DNA from: JACKNG01 sp040220855
GTDB lineage: Bacteria; Pseudomonadota; Gammaproteobacteria; Ga0077536
Length of the DNA: 64,000 nucleotides
Assembly: GCA_040220855.1 (NCBI GenBank)
Contig: JAVJVZ010000061.1
Span: forward strand, 1-64,000
Reading direction: 5' to 3'
Part shown: positions 25,283 to 34,345 of the stretch, piece after piece
How positions within the stretch are numbered: the stretch's first letter is position 1
Layout: each line of letters starts with the position of its first letter
The notes under the pieces: generated by a model
Told to the model about the DNA's origin: nothing
What the model saw: the letters and a program-made list of their open reading frames with translations, nothing else
Databases searched by the model: none
Position numbers and translations under genes: made by a program

Positions 25283-26800
25283 CTACCCCTCACTCGCACG
25301 GATCTCCTCGATCATGCGTTCGGCCATGGCCTGCGCCGAGTGCTTTTTTGGCAGGTTCCAGTACAACAAGCGGTTGTTGATTGGATCGCCGGCAAAGAAA
25401 TGCTCGTAGAGCAAGCTGCGGCTGCCGAAGGCGTGACCGAGCAGGTCCCAGGCGAGCTTGAAGACGCGAACCCGATCCTTCGCCTCGATACCGTCGCGAC
25501 CGCGCAGGTACCGCTCCAAGTAAGGCCGCGCCGCGGCGTTGGCGAAATCGGCGTCGGTCGGCGTCATGATGAGGCCGCTGGATCCGATCAGGCGCAGCGC
25601 TTCGGCGGCCTTCTGGTGCACGAGGGGGAAGAACAGGCGAATGGTCGTGATACCGAGCGAGGTGCGCCCGACGCCGCCGAACAGGGTGGCGAGGCCCGGC
25701 ACGGCTGGCACCGGGGTGGCGGCACCGTCGGCGCCGGGCGGCAGTAATGGGTTGTCCCGGTTGCGCCGGACCTCCAGCGCGACGGCCTCGACCAGGCCCT
25801 CGGCGACCTCCAGGAATCCCAGCAACTCGCCGACCATCTCCTGGTAGCGCGCCACGGTCGAGCGGCCGTTCGTCTCCGCGACCAGCGCACACACGCCGGC
25901 AACGAAGCGCAGCTTCGCCGTCGCGCGGGTCACCGCCTGCAGCAGCAGGTAGCCTGGATAGGCCGGGGAAACGAGATTGTAGAGTTCGACATCGCCGTAC
26001 AGGAACACGCGCTCCCACGGCACCAGCACTCGATCGAACACCGCCAGCGCATCCTGTTCATCGAAACGCGCGCTCACGGGCCGGTCGAATAGGCCGCGAC
26101 CCTGGTCGTATGGTTCACGCGCTATGAACTTCAATCCCTCGCTGGCAACCGGGAGCGCGCAAATCAGCGTATAGGCTTCCTCTCCGCGCTTTCTCGGCAT
26201 GTAGGGCGCCACCAGCACCTCGTCGGACAACGGCGCCAGAGTCGAGAGCATCTTGCAACCTTCGACGACGACACCGTCCGGCGTTTCCTCGACGACCTTC
26301 ATCGCGTCCTGCGCTTCCACGCCCTTGCCCTTGTCCACGTGCGGGTCGACCAGCACATGCGTGAGTGCGAGGTCGTGGTCGCGCGCAAGCGCGCGATACG
26401 CCCGTGCGCGATGGCCGAAGTCCGGATTGCGGTGGCCGAGCAGCGAATCGATGGCCGCCAGATCCGTGACCATCGCATTCACGTAGTCGGGCAGGCGTCC
26501 CATCAGGCCGTAGGTGAGATCTGCGCGCAGGCTCTCGCCGGCCACGCGCTGTGCCAGTTCTTCGTCGGTCCTCGCGAGCAGGAACGAGACACTGACCGGC
26601 GCCGCGTCGTCTTCCGACGGGTAGGTGAGCACGCTGCGGTAGGACGTATCGTCCTGCAGGTCGTACACGCGCGCGAGCTCTTCGGCTGCACGGCGAAACG
26701 CGGGATAGTCGGTGACGTCGGTGACCGTCTCCCCGTTGACGAAGATCTGGCGTCCATCGCGCAGACCAGCCAGGTACTGCGCGCCCGTCCTCACACCCAT
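25283..26800 (-). CDS. 4-hydroxyphenylacetate 3-monooxygenase-type (HpaB family) flavin monooxygenase
   Basis: HpaB-family enzymes use free FADH2 to hydroxylate phenols or to oxidise related compounds. The ATG at 26800 (MGVRTGAQYLAGLRDGRQIF, 505 residues) follows GAGGAGAGG; a TTG 11 codons upstream is less likely. Characteristic segments are RTGAQYLAGL, DLALTHVLVDPHVDKGKG and EGCKMLSTLAPLSDEVLVAP. VPWERVFLYGDVELYN matches the flavin-binding VPWERV motif. DPINNRLLYW is near the C-terminus. No flavin reductase (HpaC) lies nearby, so reduced flavin must come from elsewhere. 4-hydroxybutyryl-CoA dehydratase shares the fold but needs Cys and His ligands not obvious here. Confidence 0.87.
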   Translation of the reverse strand: MGVRTGAQYLAGLRDGRQIFVNGETVTDVTDYPAFRRAAEELARVYDLQDDTSYRSVLTYPSEDDAAPVSVSFLLARTDEELAQRVAGESLRADLTYGLMGRLPDYVNAMVTDLAAIDSLLGHRNPDFGHRARAYRALARDHDLALTHVLVDPHVDKGKGVEAQDAMKVVEETPDGVVVEGCKMLSTLAPLSDEVLVAPYMPRKRGEEAYTLICALPVASEGLKFIAREPYDQGRGLFDRPVSARFDEQDALAVFDRVLVPWERVFLYGDVELYNLVSPAYPGYLLLQAVTRATAKLRFVAGVCALVAETNGRSTVARYQEMVGELLGFLEVAEGLVEAVALEVRRNRDNPLLPPGADGAATPVPAVPGLATLFGGVGRTSLGITTIRLFFPLVHQKAAEALRLIGSSGLIMTPTDADFANAAARPYLERYLRGRDGIEAKDRVRVFKLAWDLLGHAFGSRSLLYEHFFAGDPINNRLLYWNLPKKHSAQAMAERMIEEIRASEG

Positions 26801-26918
26801 CGCCGCCCTCTCCTCAGCCGCATCACCGGTCAAATCGTAACAGGTTCATGGCGGTGCGGCGCTCGCATACAGGCCGAACCGGGCGATGTCTCAACCGGTG
26901 CCGGCTCGATTGCCGAAC

Positions 26919-29660
26919 TCACACGAGCAATCCGAGTTCCCGCGCCCGCCAGACCGCCTGCGAGCGCCGGCGCACGTCCAGCTTGCCGAACACCTGGTGC
27001 AGATTCCATTTGACCGTGCCCTCGGCGAGTCCGAGGACCTCGCCGATCTCCCGGTTCGACAAGCCCTTGGCGACCAGGCAGACGACGTCGCGTTCGCGCG
27101 GCGTTAGCTCACCGGACTGGACCGGGCCGGCCGCGGCGGCGCGCTCCGTACCATCGGCGTCACCCAGTGCCGCGCGCACCGCGCCGACGAACGCGCCGAG
27201 CTCCGGCGCAGTCTGCGCCACCGTGTCGCAGGCCAGCGCCATAGCCGTGCGCAACTGGTCACGTTCGTCGAGCAAAGGCTGCAGCAATTGCTGCTCGCCG
27301 GCGATGCCAATGGCCGCGCGCAGTTCGCGCTGCTCGCCGCGACGGTCACCGCCCGCAGCGTACGCCAGCGCGGCCAGCAGACGAAATTCGAGCTCCAGCC
27401 GTGGTACGCCGCGGGCCCGCGCGAACCGTACCCACCGGCGCGTCAGGTCGAGCGTCAACTTGTGCTCGCCGCGGGCGAGGTCGGCGCGCGCCCGCGCCTG
27501 TGCCCACACCGCCCTTGCCGCCGTGCCGGGGCTGCGTGGATGAAAACTCCCGCAGTCGCGGTCGAGCGCGCCGGCGCGGCCGAGCTCGACGAGTTCGGCG
27601 TGGCGGCGCAAGCGCACCAACAGGCGCACGCGCTCGTGCACCAGATGGGCGGTCACTCGCTCTGGCCTGGAGTCCGCGTCCGCGGCGGCACGCTCGTGCT
27701 CGTCGAGCAGCGCGAGCGCCGCAGCGTATGCGCCGTTACACGCGAGTAGTCGCACCGGTACGAAAAAGGCGCAAATCTGGTAGTCAGGGAAGTTCAGCCT
27801 CTCGGGCACGGCGGCATAGCGGCCGATGAGCCGCTGCGCCTGCGCAACCTCGTTGCGATCGTAGTAAGCGCGCGCAAGGATCGTCGCCGGCATGGCCGCG
27901 AGCGGCGTGCCGGCGCCGCCGACGCGGGTCGCGAATGCGAGTGCTTTCTGCAGCGCCGCGAACGCATCCAGGGTCAAGCCGGCGCCGAGATAGCCGGCGC
28001 CGAGAATCGTGTACAGCCACAGCGGACCGTAGAATGCGCTCGTTTCCTCCAGCGCATCCCCGATGACGGCGGCGTAGCGCCGGGCATAGGAAAAGTCGTA
28101 CTCCAGCCCGCGTATGCCCGCGAGCACCGTCTCGACGGCACCCAGGCGAAACGGATCGTCGGAATAGGCGCCATTCAACCAGCGCTCGCACAGCGCCTCG
28201 GTCGCCTCGATGTCCTCCGCGTAATACGCCATCATCAGGCGCACGAACAGAACGTCGCCAAAGACCGCAGCATGATCCGGGCGTCGTGAACGCGCCTTGG
28301 CGCTGGGCAGTGCGGCGAGATCACGCGACACGCCGTCGACGATGCGAACGGCGGATTCCGCTTTTCCAGCGAGCACTAGCGACCAGGCCTGGATCAGCCG
28401 GAGATTGAAATGGGCGCGACGCACGCGCGGCGGGATCCGCCGGGCCCAGCCGTCCAGACGCGACTGATGACCCGCGGTCCACAGGTCGTAGGCGTGCTGG
28501 TCGAGTATGCGCGCCGCGCGGCGAACGTCGCCGCCATCGAACGCGTAGTCGACGGCCTCGTCGTAGGCGCCTCGCGTCTCGAACCAGTCGCTCGCGGCGC
28601 GGCGGACCGCGGCCAAATCGTCGGGACACGTCCGCTCCATCTCGCGGGCGAGAAAATCGCACAGCAACGGGTGAAACCGCAACCAGCGCGCGCGGTCGTC
28701 GGTGGCGAATACGAACAGGTTCAAAGCCACGATGCGGTCGAGCATGAGCGCCGCGTCACGGCGCCCGGTAACCGCTTCGCACAGCGGTGCGCACACCCGT
28801 CGCAAGGTCCCGATACGGAGCAGAAAGTGCCGCAGATTGGGTTCGAGATGATGCAGCACCTCCTCGGCGAGGTAGGCGGCAATCGCCTGGCTGCTGCCGT
28901 CCAGGCGATCGAGAAGGGAGGTCAGCGCCGGCGCGTCGCGCCCGGCAATCGAAGCGAGCTGGAGAGCGGCCGCCCAGCCCTCGGTCTTGGCCGCGATGGC
29001 TCCCACCACTTCCGTCGCCAGGTCGAGGCTGTTGGCCTGGCGGAAGAAGCGCCGGATCTCCCCTTCGTCGAAGCGCAGATCGTCCCAGGTCAACTCGACC
29101 AAACCGCCAGTGGCCCGCAACCGTCCGAGGCCGACGTCAAAATGCGTGCGACTGCTGACGATCAGACGCACGTGTGCGGCAGTGCCGACGATGAGTTGCC
29201 GCAGCACCTCGAGCGCACGGTCGTCGGTGAGCTCGTGGACATCCTCGACGAACAGATAGATTTCACGGTCGAGTGCCGACAGTGCGTTGGCGAGCGTATG
29301 CGTAATCGCCGCATCCGACACGTTGGCGCCGCCGCGCAGTAACGGTGCGACGGGCTCCCCGAAAGCGGGATGTACGGCACGCACCGCATCGGCGACGCAG
29401 CGCGCGAGCTGAGCGAAATCGTTGTCGGCGGCATCCAATCCCAGCCACGCGGTGACCGCGTTATCGCCGCGGCGCTGCTCGAACAGCTGCCGCATGACGG
29501 CGGTCTTGCCGTACCCGGGGGGCGCCGTGATCAGGGTGAGCTTGCCGGGTGGCGCGCACCGCACGGTGTCGAGCACGCGCGCTCGCGGTACCGGCGGCAC
29601 GTTGGACGAAGGCGGGCGGAACTTCGCCTGGAGCAGCGGCAGGAGGGTGCGGGTCAGCAT
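26919..29660 (-). CDS. MalT-like LuxR-family transcriptional regulator with an ATPase domain
   Basis: This is a 913-residue signal-transduction ATPase regulator (LAL/MalT type). I chose the ATG at 29660 (MLTRTLLPLLQAKFRPPSSN), the usual start of the family, in place of the longer frame. A Walker A motif APPGYGKTAV lies at residues 46-55 and LFVEDVHELTD looks like Walker B. The middle consists of TPR-like helices. The C-terminal LuxR helix-turn-helix is clear: LTPRERDVVCLVAKGLSNRE, then EVLGLAEGTVKWNLHQVFGK. It is divergent from the Rieske oxygenase operon at 29884 and is its likely activator. The inducer is unknown. Confidence 0.9.
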   Translation of the reverse strand: MLTRTLLPLLQAKFRPPSSNVPPVPRARVLDTVRCAPPGKLTLITAPPGYGKTAVMRQLFEQRRGDNAVTAWLGLDAADNDFAQLARCVADAVRAVHPAFGEPVAPLLRGGANVSDAAITHTLANALSALDREIYLFVEDVHELTDDRALEVLRQLIVGTAAHVRLIVSSRTHFDVGLGRLRATGGLVELTWDDLRFDEGEIRRFFRQANSLDLATEVVGAIAAKTEGWAAALQLASIAGRDAPALTSLLDRLDGSSQAIAAYLAEEVLHHLEPNLRHFLLRIGTLRRVCAPLCEAVTGRRDAALMLDRIVALNLFVFATDDRARWLRFHPLLCDFLAREMERTCPDDLAAVRRAASDWFETRGAYDEAVDYAFDGGDVRRAARILDQHAYDLWTAGHQSRLDGWARRIPPRVRRAHFNLRLIQAWSLVLAGKAESAVRIVDGVSRDLAALPSAKARSRRPDHAAVFGDVLFVRLMMAYYAEDIEATEALCERWLNGAYSDDPFRLGAVETVLAGIRGLEYDFSYARRYAAVIGDALEETSAFYGPLWLYTILGAGYLGAGLTLDAFAALQKALAFATRVGGAGTPLAAMPATILARAYYDRNEVAQAQRLIGRYAAVPERLNFPDYQICAFFVPVRLLACNGAYAAALALLDEHERAAADADSRPERVTAHLVHERVRLLVRLRRHAELVELGRAGALDRDCGSFHPRSPGTAARAVWAQARARADLARGEHKLTLDLTRRWVRFARARGVPRLELEFRLLAALAYAAGGDRRGEQRELRAAIGIAGEQQLLQPLLDERDQLRTAMALACDTVAQTAPELGAFVGAVRAALGDADGTERAAAAGPVQSGELTPRERDVVCLVAKGLSNREIGEVLGLAEGTVKWNLHQVFGKLDVRRRSQAVWRARELGLLV

Positions 29661-29726
29661 CGTCAGCCGTCGACTGCACCCGGCGGACGCCGCCCGGCAG
29701 TTCCCGCCACGTCCCATGGAAGACTG

Positions 29727-29739
29727 CAAATATTATTTG
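29727..29739. promoter_or_regulatory. AT-rich palindrome in the MalT-like regulator/oxygenase intergenic region
   Basis: The palindrome CAAAT-ATT-ATTTG has perfect 5-bp arms and lies in an AT-rich patch within otherwise GC-rich DNA. It is 67 bp upstream of the regulator start and about 145 bp upstream of the oxygenase operon. It is a plausible operator or promoter element for one or both; this is inference from position and symmetry. Confidence 0.4.
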
Positions 29740-29883
29740 TATTCAATAAATTAAGGCCATCTCGCCCAACCCGGAATGCCGCGCTGCCGGCAACAATCAC
29801 CCTATCGAAAGTTCGGGGCGGGTGCATTCACCGTGCCAGTATGATGTTACTCGCAATGCAACGTGTACCAGGGAGGATTTGCG

Positions 29884-30237
29884 ATGACAGGGGAAACCCC
29901 GCTGCCGGCGGGCTTTGAGGAACTCGAGCGCTTCGCCGCTACGTGGGCACTGCCGTCCGAGGGCGCACGCAACCGCTTCCGCGTTGCGCGCACGATGGCG
30001 GAGATCGACGACTTCTGCAGCGCCGTGTTTCCGCGCCTCGACGACATCTGCGACCATGTCGATCGTTATCCCCTCGAGGCGATGCCGTTGCCGGCAGCGC
30101 GGCTGCTGCAACTCGCGCTGATGTTCATGGAAGCGTCGCCGGCGTTCGAGGTCTACCGGCAGCCCGACGTCCCCAACGCGATCGCACACGACCGTTTGCG
30201 CATCGTCACCCCTGACGACCCCATCAAAGTCGTCTGA
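29884..30237 (+). CDS. small hypothetical protein leading the Rieske oxygenase operon
   Basis: This is a 117-residue protein from ATG 29884 (MTGETPLPAGFEELERFAAT), preceded by GGGAGG eight bases upstream. I recognise no domain. It is mostly helical and acidic, has no signal peptide or cysteines, and ends DDPIKVV. Its position, 49 bp before the Rieske oxygenase and on the same strand, suggests an accessory role for that enzyme. That is inferred only from context. Confidence 0.7.
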   Translation: MTGETPLPAGFEELERFAATWALPSEGARNRFRVARTMAEIDDFCSAVFPRLDDICDHVDRYPLEAMPLPAARLLQLALMFMEASPAFEVYRQPDVPNAIAHDRLRIVTPDDPIKVV

Positions 30238-30286
30238 GAGTTACCGCGCCCGGCGGGCGCGGCGCGTCAATAGGAGGTAGCAACGA

Positions 30287-31573
30287 ATGAGCGCCAACCC
30301 GGAAGCAGCAAAACACGCGGAGGCCACCCGTCTGCCGGACTGGGAGCACCGGCGCATCGTGTCGGAACGGTATCCGGACGCCGACACCGGCCCGCTGTCC
30401 ATCGAGCCCTATGTTTCCGAGACCTTCTTCGAGCGCGAGCGCGAGAAGGTGTTCAAGAAGACCTGGCTCTACGTCGGGCGCGCGGAACGCATCCCGGAAC
30501 CCGGGGACTACTTCGTCCAGGTCATCGAAGCGGTCAGGACGCAGAAGGACGGCACCTCTCCGTCGTTCATCATCTGCCGCGATCGTCACGGCGGCATTCG
30601 CGCTTTCTACAACACCTGCCAGCACCGCGGCACGACCGTGTGCTGGCAGGATCACGAGACCTGGAATGCGGAGAACACCCGGTACTTTCGCTGCCGCTTC
30701 CACGGCTGGGTGTACGACACCGACGGCAGCCTGCGCTCGGTGCCCGACGAGAACCAGTTCTTCGACCTGAACAAGGCCGAACGTGGACTCAAGCCCGTGC
30801 ACTGCGCGGTATGGAAAGACTTCATCTTCATTAACGTCGACCCGGCGCCGGAACAAACCCTGCTCGAGCAGATCGAACCGCACGCCGAACTTCTCGAACG
30901 CTTTCCGTTCGAGCGCATGCACAAGCGCGGGATCTGGACCGCAACGGTAGACGTGAACTGGAAAGTGGCGATCGACGCGTTCCAGGAAGGCTATCACGTG
31001 AGCACGGTCCACGCGGCGACGCTGCCGGAGGCATTCTGCGGCCCGCTCAATCCGTTCTGCCGCCCGACATCCATCCGCCTCTTTCCCGGCGGCAACCGCT
31101 CGGTAACGTTCATGGTGTCGCCGGACTTCGAACCGCCGGCCGCCGAACAGTGGGTGCGCAGGCGGGGATCGAGCTGGTACGCCGCCGGCGGCGCGGAGAC
31201 CGACGCCGCGTTTCCCGGTGTTAATCCGGACAACGACCCTTTCTACGCGTTCGATTGCCACGGCTTCTTTCCGAACATGCTGGTCGATCCCTTCGTCGGC
31301 GGCTTCTACGGCCATGAATTCTGGCCGATCACGGTGCGCAAGACGCGCTGGATCGGCAGCATCAATTTTCTCGCGCCCGAGAAGCCGAGCGACCTGATCG
31401 TCCAGGAACACGGCAAAATCCTGCTGCGCGACGCGTTCAGGGAGGACACCGTGACACTCGACTCGACCCAGATCGGGCTCGAGTCCGGTGCGATCGAATC
31501 GACCATGCTGTGCGACCTGGAGATGGCTCCGCGCCATCTGTACAACGCCGTGCAGGAAATGGTGAATCGCTGA
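30287..31573 (+). CDS. Rieske aromatic ring-hydroxylating oxygenase, alpha subunit
   Basis: This 428-residue oxygenase component has an N-terminal Rieske [2Fe-2S] domain and a C-terminal catalytic iron domain. Rieske ligands are C111 and H113 (CQHRG) and C136 and H139 (CRFHGW). The 22 residues between the two halves are about five more than usual. The catalytic iron site reads DAFQEGYHVSTVH, with H237, H242 and E234 where the bridging Asp of naphthalene dioxygenase lies. A strong AGGAGG precedes the start at 30287. No beta subunit follows, so it may be an alpha-only enzyme. The ferredoxin at 33901 is a likely electron donor. The substrate is unknown. Confidence 0.9.
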   Translation: MSANPEAAKHAEATRLPDWEHRRIVSERYPDADTGPLSIEPYVSETFFEREREKVFKKTWLYVGRAERIPEPGDYFVQVIEAVRTQKDGTSPSFIICRDRHGGIRAFYNTCQHRGTTVCWQDHETWNAENTRYFRCRFHGWVYDTDGSLRSVPDENQFFDLNKAERGLKPVHCAVWKDFIFINVDPAPEQTLLEQIEPHAELLERFPFERMHKRGIWTATVDVNWKVAIDAFQEGYHVSTVHAATLPEAFCGPLNPFCRPTSIRLFPGGNRSVTFMVSPDFEPPAAEQWVRRRGSSWYAAGGAETDAAFPGVNPDNDPFYAFDCHGFFPNMLVDPFVGGFYGHEFWPITVRKTRWIGSINFLAPEKPSDLIVQEHGKILLRDAFREDTVTLDSTQIGLESGAIESTMLCDLEMAPRHLYNAVQEMVNR

Positions 31574-31575
31574 TC

Positions 31576-33351
31576 ATGGGCGTGGAGCGCGCTTGCCGCG
31601 TAGCGGGTTTCCTGCTGTTCGCGACGACCGGCATGGCTGTGGCGGCAGACGTCGAGATCCGCGGCACGGTGCGCGACGCCGCCGGCGGCGCCGTGCCCTA
31701 CGCTCGCGTCACCATTGCGGGCGGCGATCAGATCCCGCTCACCACCAGCGTGTTCTCCGATCGCGACGGGAACTTCCTCGCCTCGGTGGACATGGCGGAT
31801 CCCGACGGGCTCGACATCAGCTTCTTTCGCATCGGCTGGAAGGAGGCGCGACGTGACGAGCGCACGGCCGGTGGCACTCGCCTGATCGACGTTACCCTGG
31901 CACGGACCGACAACGTGGCCGCACAGGTGCCGGCCTCGGCGTGGATCCCCGGTGAACGCGGCGCACGGCCGTTTCACATCCTCATCAACGAGTGCGCGGG
32001 CTGTCACCAGCTCGGCGCCGACCGCGTCAAGCGCTTCGCCCGCCTGCTCGACGGCCAACCGCTGCCGGCGCGCCGGGCCGCATGGGATGCCATGGTCCAG
32101 TTCATGCGCTCACAAGCACTGCGGATGGGGCCGAGCGGGCAGACCGAGCTGCGCTGGGGGCTGTCCGAGGACAGCCCCGAGTACACCGCGGCGACGACGC
32201 CGGAGACGAGCTTCTTCCTGCCGCGCGACGTCGACATCGTCGTGCCCTACCTGGCCGAGCACTTCCCCACCCGATTCGACGAGCTCACAGACTACGACGA
32301 CGTAGCACGCCTCGGCGAATACGGTGTGACCGCGGCGACCGTGGTCCAGGAATTCCTGCTGCCGACGTTCGGCTGGACGCGCGAGGTCAGCATCGCGCCC
32401 GGCTCGCCGCTGGTGTGGTTTCTCGAGCTCGACGCCGACCGTCTCGGTGCCCTCGATCCCGGCGACGGCAGCGTGTCCTGGTTCGACGTACCCGGCCAGG
32501 GTCCGCAGGGGCCGCACACACTGAACGCGGATGCCGACGGCAACCTGTGGGTCGCGCTCGAGGAGAGCTACTCCATCGGGCGTTTCGATCCGCGCACGCA
32601 CGCGTGGCGGGTTTATGCCCCGCCGTCCGGCGTGAAATTCGCAATCACGCACGACACCGCGATCAACGCCCGCCGGCAGGTACAGCCTGATGCATCGGGG
32701 CGGATCTGGCTGACCCTGGTCGGGCTCAACGAATTGTGGAGCGTCGACGTCGAGAGCGGCGCAATCGAGCGCCACGTGATGCCGCTGCCGCCCGGGGAAG
32801 AGCCGTTCCACGTTTTCATCTACGGCGCCGTGATGGAACCCTCGCTGGAGCGCGTGTGGTGGACGCAGTTGCACGGATTCCTGGGTGCCTTCAACGTCCG
32901 TACCGAGCAGGTCGAGCGCATCGTTCCGTTCCCGCGCGGAGCCGCCCCGCGACGCATGGCCATCGAGGCCGACGGTACGCTCTGGATCCCGTTGTTCGGC
33001 GAGGGCCAGTTGGTGAAGTTCGATACGCGGGCGACCGAAGAGCTGGCGCGCTACGATATTCCCGATCCCGCCGCGGCGCCGTATTCCATCACGCTCGACG
33101 AGAAGCGCCGCGCAATCTGGGTCGCGACCACGAATTCCGATCGCATCTATCGTTTCGATATCGACAGCGAGCGCTGGCGTCATTATCCGCTGCCGCGCCG
33201 CGAGGCCTTCCTGCGCATGATCGAAATCGACCACGAGACCGGCGACCTGTGGACCGCATATGCGAATCTGCCCGTGGGTCCGCGCGATCCGACGGTACAC
33301 GGGCACGCGGGCGCCAACAACATCGTCGTCCGCCTGCATCCGGGTGACTGA
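31576..33351 (+). CDS. exported c-type cytochrome/beta-propeller (Vgb-like) protein
   Basis: This 591-residue protein starts with a signal peptide (AGFLLFATTGMAVAA). A carboxypeptidase-regulatory-like beta domain follows (residues 25-110), then a heme c site C140-x2-C143-H144 (CAGCHQLG). The rest is a seven-bladed-propeller-like domain with Vgb/SMP-30-type repeats such as GPHTLNADADGNLWVALEES, MAIEADGTLWIPLFGEGQL and YSITLDEKRRAIWVATTN. The ATG at 31576 lies 2 bp after the oxygenase stop, so it is tightly coupled to a cytoplasmic enzyme although exported itself. It could be a periplasmic redox enzyme or lyase. The exact reaction cannot be read from the sequence. Confidence 0.82.
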   Translation: MGVERACRVAGFLLFATTGMAVAADVEIRGTVRDAAGGAVPYARVTIAGGDQIPLTTSVFSDRDGNFLASVDMADPDGLDISFFRIGWKEARRDERTAGGTRLIDVTLARTDNVAAQVPASAWIPGERGARPFHILINECAGCHQLGADRVKRFARLLDGQPLPARRAAWDAMVQFMRSQALRMGPSGQTELRWGLSEDSPEYTAATTPETSFFLPRDVDIVVPYLAEHFPTRFDELTDYDDVARLGEYGVTAATVVQEFLLPTFGWTREVSIAPGSPLVWFLELDADRLGALDPGDGSVSWFDVPGQGPQGPHTLNADADGNLWVALEESYSIGRFDPRTHAWRVYAPPSGVKFAITHDTAINARRQVQPDASGRIWLTLVGLNELWSVDVESGAIERHVMPLPPGEEPFHVFIYGAVMEPSLERVWWTQLHGFLGAFNVRTEQVERIVPFPRGAAPRRMAIEADGTLWIPLFGEGQLVKFDTRATEELARYDIPDPAAAPYSITLDEKRRAIWVATTNSDRIYRFDIDSERWRHYPLPRREAFLRMIEIDHETGDLWTAYANLPVGPRDPTVHGHAGANNIVVRLHPGD

Positions 33352-33904
33352 GCGGTGCGCTCGGTCAGCTCGCCGGCAACGCCGGCGCCTGCTGGCGACC
33401 GCCTTGCTGGCCTCGTCGGCGGTGTGGGCGGACCTCGGGGCGGACGCGCCGGCCGAGCGTCACTCACTGGGTGCGATCGAGATCAGCGATCCGTGGGCGC
33501 TCTACGCCGCCGGCGAGGCGACCGTCGCCAGGGTGTTCTTCGATTTCCGTAATTCGGGCACGGCCGACGACCACCTGCTCGCGGCTGCCGCTAGCATCGG
33601 CGCGGCGGTGACGTTCGGCACAGCGGGCGCCGACACGGTGGCAACGATCCCGCTGCCGGCGGGCGGCGACACGCACCGCCTGAGCCCCGCCGGGTACTAT
33701 TTGCTGGTGAGCGGACTGCGCACCCCCTTGACCGCCGGGCGGGAATTCTCCCTGACCCTGCGTTTTGCACGCGCGGGCACGATCGAGATCCCGGTCAGAA
33801 GCCGCTTCCATTCACCGGCGCTCATGCGCCACATCCGGCAGGCGGCGGAACGCGGCGAACTCGAGTCGCTGCCGAACGCCGGTGGCCCGGTCCCGGCGCG
33901 ATGA
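33344..33904 (+). CDS. exported PCu(A)C-like copper-binding domain protein
   Basis: I chose the GTG at 33344, which overlaps the end of the cytochrome gene, giving 186 residues. An Arg-rich start and a hydrophobic stretch (RRRLLATALLASSAVWA) form a plausible signal peptide. The mature part has the PCu(A)C beta-sandwich pattern: IEISDPWALYAA, VFFDFRNSGTADDHLLAAAA, then LSPAGYYLLVSGLRTPLTAG and FSLTLRFARAGTIEIPV. The classic Met/His copper ligands (H-M-x10-M-x21-H-x-M) are mostly absent, so copper binding is doubtful. It ends with an ATGA overlap to the ferredoxin. Confidence 0.72.
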   Translation: MTERCARSARRQRRRLLATALLASSAVWADLGADAPAERHSLGAIEISDPWALYAAGEATVARVFFDFRNSGTADDHLLAAAASIGAAVTFGTAGADTVATIPLPAGGDTHRLSPAGYYLLVSGLRTPLTAGREFSLTLRFARAGTIEIPVRSRFHSPALMRHIRQAAERGELESLPNAGGPVPAR

Positions 33905-34266
33905 GCCGCCGGCGCGAAAGCACGGAACCAACGTCGCGCGCGCTCGAAATCGAAGACGCAGCGCAGATGCCCATAGGCAGCGTACGCTTGATCGCGGCCA
34001 CCGGTGTCGGTGCATTCGCGCTCTACCGCCTGGAGGACGGCTATTACGCGACCGACGATTTATGTACGCACGGAGACGGGAGCCTGGCCGAAGGCGACGT
34101 CGACGGTGACGAGATCGTGTGTCCGTTCCACCTCGGCCGGTTCGACATCCGCACGGGCGAGGCGACCATGGCACCCTGCGTTCAGGCGCTGCGTTGTCAC
34201 GCCGTGACCGTCAGCGCCGACGGGCGCGTCTATCTCGAGTTGCCGGACGGCAACGCGCCACCCTGA
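33901..34266 (+). CDS. Rieske-type ferredoxin
   Basis: This is a 121-residue soluble Rieske ferredoxin of the biphenyl/naphthalene dioxygenase kind. The cluster ligands are C55 and H57 (CTHGDGSLAEG) and C74 and H77 (CPFHLGRFD), with the usual 16-residue spacing. It lacks a signal peptide. The ATG overlaps the previous stop (ATGA). It can pass electrons to the Rieske oxygenase of its own operon, or to the alpha-beta oxygenase on the opposite strand, which has no ferredoxin in its cluster. No ferredoxin reductase is in the window beside it. Confidence 0.92.
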   Translation: MSRRRESTEPTSRALEIEDAAQMPIGSVRLIAATGVGAFALYRLEDGYYATDDLCTHGDGSLAEGDVDGDEIVCPFHLGRFDIRTGEATMAPCVQALRCHAVTVSADGRVYLELPDGNAPP

Positions 34267-34345
34267 GGCCGCCAACCACGCATCCGCGGCTCGCCGGCGC
34301 GAGACCGGACGTTGGCGCTCCGCCGCCGCGACCGCAAGCGCCAGC

